DNA from: Oreohelix idahoensis
Lineage: Eukaryota; Mollusca; Gastropoda; Stylommatophora; Oreohelicidae
Assembly: GCA_024509875.1 (NCBI GenBank)
Contig: JAMPIV010010562.1
Location: 124,001 to 188,000, forward strand
DNA: 64,000 bases
Reading direction: 5' to 3'
Below the pieces are notes generated by a model. The model worked only from the letters and a program-made list of their open reading frames with translations, was not told the DNA's origin and did no database searches. The position numbers were made by a program, and so were the translations under genes. Below, one piece after another: positions 32,434-41,686 of the stretch (its first letter is position 1; each line of letters opens with the position of its first letter).

Positions 32434-33543
32434 ATGGGGCCGAAAAGGAGACGCCCGCCCCCTACCTGTTTCTAGGCAGATTTATCGCCCACATATTTTC
32501 GATGTGCGCGAAGCATTCTGTGATGTGAAAATTCTTCAAGATTGATGAAAAGGCCATAATAAAGCCTGAGAATTAATTGTGGTGTATAGTTGTGAGTCAT
32601 ATTTGATATTCGTGTGTTATATTAAATAGCTGTAGGTTTTATTTGTGTTTTCGCTATTCCTAAAGCGATAATCGCGTGTGATATTTAAGTAGCCAAGATT
32701 AATACGCCCAGCGCGCAGTAAGTGAGTGATGCGCCACAGTGCCTATAAAAAGAAATAGCGAACCAGCAGCAGCCCTTTTTAAGTATCAGTCCAGACAAGA
32801 GAGAACGAAACGAGGCGCCCTGTGTACCCACACAGAAGAACACAAAGACATGACACGTGAGTTAATTTAAATTAGAATTAGTTTTATACAATTCTGATAT
32901 TATATTCAGCACGAGTCTGTTTTAATGTTTAGTGATATAGATAGATGTGTTTCCAAAGGAAAAGTCTTTTTAGGACATGATGATTTAGTCTTGAAATGAT
33001 AGATGAGTGAAAATAATGTTTGATAGGTTTTATTAGGCACGCAAAGCCCAAATCACAGATGTGAGAGTTTAAGAGCAATTATGTCAGTCATCAGACCGGG
33101 CAAGAAAGGCAAATTTGGTAGGAGAGTGTTTTATACATGAAAATGGACAGAGAAGCATCTATTACTTGAATTTAGATGATATTGGCTTGTTAGCAAAATA
33201 TCAAGATAGCGCCACGTGGTGATTGTATAAAGGCGGCGCGGTGAATAAAGAAGGCGCCAAGGGGTCTGCGGTAACACTCTTAGTTATCACTTAATGTTAC
33301 GCAGTTTTAGATCGTGTGAATTGACACGTGGGTGAGAGCAGATAAAGATAATTTTCCCCAGTAAAGGAAAGAGATAGTTTTCGTGTTAATGCCAGTTTTG
33401 TTAAAGTCAAGAGTAATTATTTTATTTCTTTAATGTAAAAGTAATTGAGTGTATTTCACGATTATTTATTATTCTACTGTTTATCTTTAGTGGTTTACTT
33501 TGATATGTATTTAGATTTCCGGAGAGCGCGTTAGGCCACTCCT

Positions 33544-33713
33544 TGCGCGTAAAGCGCATTTGAGACATAAATGTTGCTGTTTGCTCCTTGCGGAGCAGGG
33601 CGACACCAGTGCGGCTGAATCCAACAGAAGCCTGCATGAAGCATTTATATGCTATGGCAGTGATTTGTTTCGGTAACGATGTGTTTTATGTGATGAGATT
33701 CCCAGTCTCATCA
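33544..33713 (+). other. four-hairpin cassette, copy 1
   Basis: Four perfect inverted repeats in a row: TGCGC-gtaaa-GCGCA (33544-33558), TGCTCC-ttgc-GGAGCA (33582-33597), AGCAT-ttat-ATGCT (33640-33653) and TGATGAGA-ttcccag-TCTCATCA (33691-33713). The cassette repeats about 370 bp downstream with stems kept and loops changed. Confidence 0.75.
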
Positions 33714-33916
33714 GTGGTCATATACGACACGCTTGTTGCCAGTCGCACCAGTCGTCACATACAACATGCTTCCGAATGCAGTAACGAATATTGAGATAGA
33801 TCAGCTGCGAGGTGGTGGTTTATTCTCGTTATTGAGCGTATTTGTTGTACATATTGTTGAATATTATTTTATGTCCATTTTATGATTATTTAATTATGGT
33901 TATGTGAGGAATGGTT

Positions 33917-34081
33917 GTGAGAGCACGTGGGCTCACTTCAAGATATATATTTCTCTTCTCCGCTCCTGAGGGAGCATGAGGCCAACAGTGTGTTTGCCTT
34001 CATATTAAGCATTCAGATGCTCGGGCAGTAGTGGTTTTGGTAGCAATCTGTGTTACATGGTGAGGTTGCCAGCCTCATGCA
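33917..34081 (+). other. four-hairpin cassette, copy 2
   Basis: Counterparts in the same order: GAGC-acgtgg-GCTC (33921-33934), GCTCC-tgag-GGAGC (33962-33975), AGCAT-tcag-ATGCT (34008-34021) and GTGAGG-ttgccag-CCTCAT (34060-34078, outer pair a G-T wobble). Sequence between hairpins is also related to copy 1. In the fourth hairpin an A-T pair of copy 1 has become G-C, a compensatory change. Confidence 0.75.
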
Positions 34082-34473
34082 CAACTCCATACTAGTCACA
34101 TTGGACGACACACATGAGTGTGTGTGTGTGCGATAGTTGAGTGTGTCAGGTGGCGGCGTAGGACAGTTGACAGGTGAGAGCGTGGTGTTTCTCATTCAGT
34201 ATTATATTATGATTTTAACTATTCTGTGCTTTGTTTGCTTCTTCAGATTAGCATCGGGCACTGTTGGGTGTTTTGTTTAGTTTTGTTTTCTTATGTTTGC
34301 TAGTTTATTTGTTTAATGTTTGCTTTGTCACTGAATGGGTTATAAAAATAAATATAGCCACTGCCTCTAGAATCAAGAGTTTTATTGTTGTTCGGGTCGG
34401 TGCGAGTGTGACAAGAGAGTGATCACACATCACAATATAATCATCATCATCATCTCGCCCACTCTACCACAAT

Positions 34474-34491
34474 TGGCGTCGTCGACAGGAT
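34474..34491 (+). promoter_or_regulatory. putative primer-binding site (tRNA-Ser-like)
   Basis: TGGCGTCGTCGACAGGAT begins two bases after the CACA that would end an LTR. Its complement, ending CGACGACGCCA, resembles the 3' end of a serine tRNA (GAATCCTGYCGAC...GCCA type). This supports the downstream ORF being a retroelement Gag and not an ordinary host gene. Confidence 0.6.
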
Positions 34492-34567
34492 GAGGCAGAC
34501 AGTGACACCGAGCAAACAGCAAACGAACAAATAGTGTAAACACCCAGCAGTGCGGTCTTGCAGCAAG

Positions 34568-35683
34568 ATGGCACCGATCAATGCGCTTGTGAAAATATTG
34601 TACGTGAAGGAGCCAGAGATAAGGTTATTTAGTGGAGAGGGGAGTCCCACTTGGCAAGAGTTTGTGGAAGATGTGGAAGCCGCGTGGAAGGTGGCGCCTT
34701 TTTGTGCAGAAGACAAGTTAGACATGATATGGAACAACGTTACACTATGGGTATCTAGAGAATTACGGATACATGGCGGAGCCAAGGCCAGCCCTGAGCA
34801 GTTACTCAAGATAATAGAAAGAGCCTACAGCGAGCAACCACCAGTCAGTGAGATGACCAGGAATTTCTCTTGGGAATATGCTGCTTATGGTGAAAGTAAA
34901 AAGCCTGAGACACTGGTCCAGATAGCAAGTGCAGAAGTTCAGAAGGAGAAGGAGGCAATCAGAGCAGAATTATCCTTCCTAAAGTCCCAGATAGCACAGA
35001 TGTCAGAGGCCAGTTCGCCAGCACAAGAGGAGGTGCAGAGAAAGAGAGCACCATGCCAGCCGCGGGAACAGCCAACGCAAGACGAGGAGGTGTGTCCGCC
35101 GGAACAGCCAACGCAAGACGAGGAGGTGTGTCCGCGGGAGCAGCCAAAGTACAACGAGGAGGTGTGTCCGCAGGAACCGCAACTGGCCCTTCTTGTATGT
35201 GAGAGTCAGGCTGTCGTCAAGGAAAGCTGTGAGCTGACAGCACCAATAAACGCAGTGGCACCGACAAGGCGAAAAGGGGTTTGCAAGTGGTACAGTGTTC
35301 ACAGGGGATGGGGATTCATCACGCCAGATGATGGAGGTATTGATGTATTCGTACATCAGACCAAGATCTACAGAAAGGGATTTCGGAGTCTGGCGAGGAA
35401 TGAACGAGTAGAGTTTGACAGCAAACCATCGGTCCAGGGCATGGAAGCAATTTATGTATGCGGCATTGGCGGTCAAGAGTGTAAGGGCAGCAGGAAGCGA
35501 CCCATGGCACAGAGGAAGCCCAGAAAGATAAGATGCTACAATTGTGGAGACTTGTCAGACCACATGGCAGCCAAGTGCCCTCAAGGCCCGCTTCCGAAGA
35601 GATGTTTTCGATGCAAATCCCCAGAACATTTGATAGCCGCCTGTCCCTCAAAGAGCTCTTTCCCGAGACGTGCAAGTATGTAA
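34568..35683 (+). CDS. Gag-like protein fused to a LIN28-type cold-shock domain and two CCHC knuckles (371 aa)
   Basis: The ATG at 34568 has a good context (AAGATGG). Residues 15-110 look like a Gag capsid start (RLFSGEGSPTWQEFVEDVEA, then KIIERAYSEQ); 111-150 are a charged helix. Residues 165-203 hold three 12-residue repeats (EQPTQDEEVCP). Residues 237-304 are a cold-shock domain: RNP1 CKWYSVHRGWGFI, RNP2 DVFVHQTKI, then GFRSLARNERVEF. Two knuckles follow: C323-C326-H332-C337 (CYNCGDLSDHMAAKC, five residues between C and H) and C346-C349-H354-C359. CSD plus paired knuckles, joined by PLPKRCFRCK, is the LIN28 arrangement, and LIN28 binds let-7 precursors and mRNAs. I infer RNA binding; the packaging role is a guess. 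No protease or Pol follows. The coding end abuts GTATGT, a possible splice donor. Confidence 0.8.
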   Translation: MAPINALVKILYVKEPEIRLFSGEGSPTWQEFVEDVEAAWKVAPFCAEDKLDMIWNNVTLWVSRELRIHGGAKASPEQLLKIIERAYSEQPPVSEMTRNFSWEYAAYGESKKPETLVQIASAEVQKEKEAIRAELSFLKSQIAQMSEASSPAQEEVQRKRAPCQPREQPTQDEEVCPPEQPTQDEEVCPREQPKYNEEVCPQEPQLALLVCESQAVVKESCELTAPINAVAPTRRKGVCKWYSVHRGWGFITPDDGGIDVFVHQTKIYRKGFRSLARNERVEFDSKPSVQGMEAIYVCGIGGQECKGSRKRPMAQRKPRKIRCYNCGDLSDHMAAKCPQGPLPKRCFRCKSPEHLIAACPSKSSFPRRASM

Positions 35684-36110
35684 ACATGGCAGAGTACAGG
35701 AAATATATAAAAAAAAAAATAGGACAGCTCCGTTAGTGTTGTCTTCTAGAGATGACAATAAATACGACTTTTTCTCTTGACCTACACTGCTTTCATTTAG
35801 GTGGGGATAGGGCAGTCAGAATAGCGAGTTTTACTGGGGTTTCTTGTCTTCAAACAGCATGTGTTATATGGATGCAAATCATGATTAAAAAATGAGTAAA
35901 GCCATAGGATCAATAGGAGTTAATATTATATGGTTTTACAGAGCAGTATTTCACATCACATGGGCATCTAAAGAAATAAAGGATTATGCCCCCCGGTGGA
36001 AGCCGGCGTGTACGATAAGCAATACGAGAGATATTGCCAGACCAAAACATTGTAGATAATAAATTATTAGTGTTGTAAAGTGATATAGGGGAGTAAGTGT
36101 AGCAGCCAGC
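35684..36110 (+). repeat. diverged repeat shared with 62140-62450
   Basis: Starting at AACATGGCAGAGTACAGGAA, the sequence tracks 62148 onwards (AGCATGACAGAGTACAGGAA): GGACA..CC.TTAGT.TTGTCTT, GACAATAAATAC, then the TTTTACAGA..A.T.TCACA block. It contains an AATAAA (35757). It may be the 3' part of the Gag-LIN28 element or an independent repeat. Confidence 0.65.
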
Positions 36111-36129
36111 TTTAACTGACACATCTTAC

Positions 36130-36860
36130 AAGTCTCTTCATGAAAAAATGATATCAACACATTCCTTGGATACTGCCTGTGAGGACTTTAGTGTAAACAG
36201 TAAAACTCTAGATAAATGTCGCGGCATTCTCTACTGATCGTGGTTCGTAATCATCTGTTTAGGACGCTATGTTCTATACTGGTCTAAAGGTTCTCGAATT
36301 CGACTCCTACTCAAGTTCAGTTGAATACTCGTAGTAGTTCTCTGAATTTCTGCTCGATCTAAAGAATTGGCTTGCAGCTTTCACTTTCTGCACTCAAGAA
36401 ACCTCGTTAGAGCCAATCTTCTTCTTGAAAACGTAAGTTCCTTCTTTCTCTACGGTCTCTACATTCTTCTGTAGTCCCAACGTCTCCTTTCCCAGCTACT
36501 CAACAACTGCCTGTGCAGAACCTGTTTTTCTATTTCCTGTTGACCGCTAAGTATCTCTACTTCTGATTGGTCTGGCCACCTGACCTAAGCCCAGTCACTT
36601 ATCTCGTTTTATACCTAATCACTAAATTTGAATTGAGCCCTGACGAGCTCACGGCGACGATCATGCCGTTCTGTTTGTAACTTAACCTTGCAACTACTAC
36701 CTCTTACTTAGGTATTTCGTGAACGTTCGTATCTTACTGCTCCTTCCTTATCAACTCCTCCCTTAAACTCAATTCCATACTACATAAATTGGAAAAGTGA
36801 TTATAAACCTGTGTTAGTGTATCGACAGCGAAACTGTCAATCTAGATTGAAAGCCAGCAG
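36130..36860. other. non-coding sequence, nothing recognised
   Basis: Pyrimidine-rich in places (36290-36600); no gene, RNA or repeat supported. Confidence 0.4.
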
Positions 36861-36867
36861 TTGTAGA

Positions 36868-37136
36868 GGTAGGATGTTAATAGTAAATAAATATTAGACA
36901 AACATAAAGGTATGTTTTCAGGCACTCGTAAGAAATTAAGAAGTAGAACACTAGACAACAGAAAAACTACAGACGTGAGTGGCTTACCCAGGACTCGAAC
37001 CCAGGACCTTCCCCGAGGCCTAGTAGTACAAGCGAATCACACTATTCTCCCTGCCATCTAGGCACCACCAAAAAAATGATGTTTCGATGGCAGGGGTCAT
37101 GAAACGCAACGGGACTTACTTGTGTGTACCATTATA
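36868..37136 (-). mobile_element. single copy of the tRNA-derived SINE of 22518-24343
   Basis: This matches the array unit: AGGTATGTTTTCAGGCACTCG, GAGTGGCTTACCCAGGACTC with B-box complement, and AAGCGAATCACACTATTCTC. The head differs from the array units by a short replaced segment (CCCCGAGGCCTAGTAGTA). The A-tailed trimer at 37151 is inserted just beyond it. Confidence 0.8.
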
Positions 37137-37150
37137 TCAATGCTAGCGAC

Positions 37151-37877
37151 TTTTTTTTTCCTCGCTTGAGGTCGCATATTTTTTCCTCGCATGAGGTCGC
37201 ATTAGCCCCGCCCAAACCCGGCCCTGGTCAAGACCACATGTCCTAACACAAGAAGACCCAATGACAAAATGTGTCACCTAGTGATCTTCTGTGTTTTCAC
37301 ACAAAGGACCTAATGACACTTGAATGTCATTGTACCGGTCCCTGTGTCTAGACACATGATCGTAGCCTTTTTTTTTCCTCGCTTGAGGTCGCATATGTTT
37401 TCCTCGCATGAGGTCGCATTGTCCCCGCCCAAACCCGGCCCCGGTCAAGACCACATGTCCCAACACAAGAAGACCCAATGACAAACTGTGTCACTGTAGT
37501 GATCTTCTGTGTTCTCACACAAGAGACCTAATGACACATGAATGTCACTGTACCGGTCCCTGTGTCTAGACACATAATCCTAGCCAAAGGCCAAATATTA
37601 GGGCGTTGGGTTTCACAGCTTTTTTTTTCCTCGCTTGAGGTCGCATATTTTTTCCTCGCATGAGGTCGCATTAGCCCCGCCCAAACCCGGCCCCGGTCAA
37701 GACCACATGTCCCAACACAAGAAGACCCAATGACAAACTGTGTCACTGTAGTGATCTTCTGTGTTCTCACACAAGAGACCTAATGACACATGAATGTCAC
37801 TGTACCGGTCCCTGTGTCTAGACACATGATCCTAGCCAAAGGCCAGATATTAGGGCGTTGGGTTTCACAGCGTTATT
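37151..37877 (-). mobile_element. SINE-like trimer with internal A-tails and a single target duplication
   Basis: Three head-to-tail units (37151-37367, 37368-37619, 37620-37877), each beginning on the plus strand with nine T, which is a 3' A-tail on the minus strand. The trimer is flanked once by TCAATGCTAGCGAC (37137-37150 and 37878-37891). Each tail is preceded by twin hairpins CCTC-gctt-GAGG and CCTC-gcat-GAGG. Unit 1 lacks about 35 bp at its minus-strand 5' end. There is no A/B box; the two longer units contain GGCCTTTGGCTAGGAT, which resembles the 5' part of U2 snRNA. Confidence 0.8.
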
Positions 37878-38206
37878 TCAATGCTAGCGACACTTTGTGC
37901 CGGTCAAAAATAACATAAGTCGTGGTCCATATCTGCTACATTATGATAAAAAACAAATATATAAATAGTTACTGCATGAACAAAGAACGAGTTTCTAATT
38001 TAGTTTAATAATGAAAATATATTAAAAAATAACTAACCTAGAAGACAATCCTAAATCACTCGTTATACACAAAAGATCATTTATTGTTTTATATTACTGT
38101 TACCAAAATTGGGATAATATTTGTTATAAACACAAATATGAAGCATATAGCTATCTTTAATTTACGTTGCAGATTTTTGCCCACTGTATTATTTATTACT
38201 TCCCCT

Positions 38207-38404
38207 GGGAGCCGCGCTAGCGTAGTGGTTACAACACCGCTCTGGCGACCGGGTGATACAGGATCAAACCCGGGCGACGGCATTTGAGGATTTTTCGTCA
38301 ACCGGGATTTGGACTGGATTAACTCGAGACCTGGCGAGTACATTTGAAGAAGTGTCGTCGACCAGGGACTGGCGGCTCCTGAGCCGACCCAGCTGCAATG
38401 GGTA
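38207..38404 (+). mobile_element. tRNA-derived SINE, 5' part (split by the tandem retrotransposon)
   Basis: The head is GGGAGCCGCGCTAGCGTAGTGGTTA (A-box GCTAGCGTAGTGG), with B-box GATCAAACCC near 38262. The left target duplication ATTACTTCCCCT (38195-38206) recurs at 55259-55270 after the 3' part. The LTR composite interrupts it at 38404/55093. Confidence 0.88.
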
Positions 38405-40804
38405 TGTCGTGAAATTCTACATCCACATATATAAATTAAAAGGACAATATAAGGTCTAACAAATAAATTTAATAAAAGGAAAGAAGAATGGTAAAGAACA
38501 GTGCTGTCACAATGACTGTACTCGAAATCCCCCTTGTGTTCTCCTGCGTCTGCAAATTGTAACGTCTCACGTTGATAGTAAAGCCTTCTGCAGTATACAC
38601 GCGTTTCCCAAACACACTAAAAAGTGTACTCCATTTCTAAGAAAAACCTTGAAATACGCAAGTTGACCTAGAATTAAAATTCCATTCATGTCTTTTTCTA
38701 AACTATGTTACCAAAAACAAAAGACAGATGGACTAAAGATAGAAAGAAGGGAGAGGCAGAAAGCAGGCACAGGCAATACTAACACGAGTCGCGCGATACA
38801 CAATTACTACCATCACGCGTGTAAGGCCACAAGCACTAGCTTTTTTTCAAATCGACAGTGATAAAAACACTACCCATACCAGAGTTAGGTTTTTAAACTT
38901 ACAAAATTCTTATTGGGAAACATGACATTATACTGGTTTACGTTTGAAAACATTACAGTACCCAGACAGCACATCTTCGAAACAGGAGGTAGAAGAAATT
39001 GCATATTTTGAACGCAGCCACTTAGCTCTTTTAAATTTGTATATTTGGGTTCCTTAGGACTTGCTGACAAATAATATGTTAAACGTTACGCAAATAGTCT
39101 AAGAATTACCAAATTATAGCCAAAATAAAATAGTGAGGGTGTCAGACAACACCAAAATCAGAATCGCTCAGTGGCAGAATTTTAGGCCACCATTGTACGG
39201 GAAATGAGTCTCCATGTTAACTCCTATTTGATTGGAGCGCAACAAATGTAAGGCTAAACACGATTAGTCGGACTATAAATACTATCTTGTGTTGTCAGGG
39301 GAAACGTGAGAAGGGGTACTTTTTTGAAAAGATGTGTAGACATGGCCTGATTGGGTAGAGCTGCGAATATACTCAATTCAGAGCGTCTGTTCAGGGCCAC
39401 ATCTTGTAATAAACCTACTAAGAAACAGTGCGTTGAGCACCAGGATATATTTTTTCCAAATAAAAGCCTGGGACATCGGCAGATCGGAGTTGTGCTATAT
39501 TCATTGCCATTCAACGTCACTGTGTATTATTTCCATGAATTGTGGTAGGTTTGAAATATTTGACATCTTTTTAAATGAAAATTGAATGTAAATTGATATT
39601 TATGTCTGTATATATGTGTGGTTCAGTAGCGAACATGAGGTAAAGCCTATAGTGCTCCAGCCTGAACAGAAGGTGTCGGAGGAAAGTAAAACTACATGGA
39701 ATTGCCAAGCAGTACACTGACACCTAGATTATTGACTAGAAAGAAATAATGCTGGAATTGCAGAGGCGTAGTAACCATTAAGGAGGAATATACTGGTGTA
39801 AAGTATTTCAGATGAAGCTGACAGTTGGCATAACGCTCTGAACTCAGGTTTGTTTTGTATTGTGCTCAGTGTAGAAATAGAGTATAAATTGGTTCTGAAG
39901 TAGGAGGTACAACCTTCTTGTTTCAGGGACCGTGGTCTTAAAGTTATTGAGCAGCACTTGGTCAGAGCTTTGCTGAATCCAGAGTCGGACAGCATACTCC
40001 TTGGTCCATATAGCTAACAGTGAGGTGTCTCCAGAGCACAGGGGAGAAATCGAGCAGAGGAGTCTGTTCCTGCCGCCATCACGAAAGATAAGCTGATGTG
40101 GCCAGCTGAGCTCAACACTATGTACCCCCAGCTTAAACTGACATTGTAAAATCAAATTAAGAGGGGACATTAATTGTTTTAATGCCAGGAACTGAGAACA
40201 TCTCTAATACTAGTTCCAACAGAAACAAACTATTGAAGTCATGATGACAAATACCAACAGAGCTTGAAAAAACAAAACAAAACCAGTATTCCTCATATTA
40301 CTACTACACAACTGACACACATAGAATAATATAAATAAAATATGTCACTCCAAGATTCATATTGATAAATTCTGTACATATAACTTGTAATTAAAATTGA
40401 TTGTGACTCCTGGTTCTCTTTGTATTTGAATCAGGACACATATACATTAATGACAGCACTGAATACATATTGATATTTGAAAAGTTATCAGTGACTCATT
40501 TAAGATATTCTCATAGAGTGTTATATGTATGTGAGTGTCACAGTGTTGTCAAGTGTGGTGGAATAAATTAAATTGTTTATCTGTCTGTTGTTGTTGTGAC
40601 TTACACTTCATCATATACATACCCTAGACATATAACGTAGTCATCACAATATTCCAGAATAATTCTGACTGAGGTATACATATGTGGCAGCAAGTAAGGT
40701 TATCTATAATACACTACTCTTATTAGATATAGATACCTTCACAGCTGATCTCAGTCAGTACACTAAGTCCCCTATAAATATTTATAACATCCCACTTTAC
40801 CACA
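38405..40804 (+). repeat. LTR 1 (left outer)
   Basis: 2400 bp, starting TGTCGTGAAATTCTAC and ending CCCACTTTACCACA. The short open frames inside recur in all three LTRs and have no protein signature. Confidence 0.93.
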
Positions 40805-40809
40805 TATAT

Positions 40810-40829
40810 TGGGGTCTCGCTCTTGGGAT
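40810..40829 (+). promoter_or_regulatory. putative primer-binding site, internal region 1
   Basis: TGGGGTCTCGCTCTTGGGAT starts five bases after LTR 1 ends. It partly resembles a tRNA-Pro-type site (TGGGG.CTCG...GGGAT). An identical site starts at 47951 in internal region 2. Confidence 0.5.
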
Positions 40830-41008
40830 TTTGAATCTTTCCCTAGTAAAAATATTGGGGGTAATTCACTTCAGGGAATATAAGAATTAAAAGGTATCCT
40901 TGGGTGAAAATAAATAAGGTTGAGCTCACAGTGCCTGTGTTGTCCTGAGTTAATTAGTCATAGATAAAATTGTTTAGTTAAATATTTTAGACATTTATCT
41001 GTTAGACA

Positions 41009-41686
41009 ATGGCCGACCTGGCAAAATTTCGATCTGCTGCTGTACAGACTGCGAAAGAGTTAGGCATGGACGGGCAAATTATGATTGCTTATGTCACTGC
41101 TGAATGTGACAAATATATTGAACGGGAAGAAAGAAGATTAGAAAAAGAGGCCGAAAGAAAATTAGAATCTGAAAGATTGGCCGAAGATAAGAGAATAGAG
41201 GCTGAAAAAGAGATTAAGAGGTTGCAGATTGAGGCTGAGGCTAAGAGGTTGCAGATTGAGGCTGAGGCTAAGAAATTGGAAGCAGAAAGAGAAGACAAAA
41301 GATTAGCTGCAGAAAGGGAAGCCGAGGAAAGAAGACAGGCTGCAGAAAGGGAAGAGAAGAAATTAGCTGCAGAGAGGGAAGCAGAAAAGGAGGAGAAGAG
41401 ATTACAAAGGGAACATGAGTTACGACTAAGGGAGTTTGAGTTTCAAGGCCATACTCCTGAAAATGGTGCCAGTCCCTTTACCTCTGATGTCACTGCTAGC
41501 CAGGGAGCCTCAACCTCAGCTATGAATTTTCATTTAGATCATTTTGTTGAGAAAGACGATGATATAGAGAGCTATCTAAATAGGTACGAACTATTAGCTA
41601 CCACGTATGGGTTAGAGAGAGAAAGGTGGAGCTTAAAGTTATCTCAGGGACTTCGTGGGGCAGCTTATGAAGTTTTTGCAAAATGA
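41009..41686 (+). CDS. Gag N-terminal part, copy 1 (225 aa, then frameshift)
   Basis: The ATG at 41009 (GACAATGGCC) opens a Gag. Residues 35-150 are a long highly charged helix rich in EAE/KRL repeats. A linker and the first half of a capsid-like domain follow (HLDHFVEKDDDIESYLNRYE, WSLKLSQGLRGAAYEVFAK). The frame ends at TGA where copy 2 has one extra A in the run GCAAAAATG, so a 1-base deletion separates it from the Gag-Pol frame beginning at 41683. No myristoylation signal or membrane segment is visible. Confidence 0.85.
   Translation: MADLAKFRSAAVQTAKELGMDGQIMIAYVTAECDKYIEREERRLEKEAERKLESERLAEDKRIEAEKEIKRLQIEAEAKRLQIEAEAKKLEAEREDKRLAAEREAEERRQAAEREEKKLAAEREAEKEEKRLQREHELRLREFEFQGHTPENGASPFTSDVTASQGASTSAMNFHLDHFVEKDDDIESYLNRYELLATTYGLERERWSLKLSQGLRGAAYEVFAK

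Larger units (their letters stand above)
32440..34471 (+). mobile_element. putative 5' LTR / leader region of the Gag-LIN28 element
   Basis: The right end looks like an LTR end. A TATAAAAATAAAT block (34341) with AATAAA is followed by a T/G-rich stretch, and the sequence ends ...CTCTACCACA at 34471, immediately before a primer-site-like TGGCG. A second TATA-like CCTATAAAAAG lies at 32742-32752, and CATAATAAAGCC at about 32555. The left limit is unknown because no second LTR copy occurs in the window, so the extent given is only the region examined. Confidence 0.4.

Noticed and set aside
33691..33713. Hammerhead ribozyme
   Set aside because: The CTGATGAG-like start is suggestive, but the GAAA core and the third stem are missing; it is a plain 8-bp hairpin.
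40684..40890. Small ORF starting MAASKVIYNTLLLLDI, present in all three LTRs
   Set aside because: It sits across the LTR end and primer site, with an ATG-less start, and is truncated differently in LTR 3. No protein signature.
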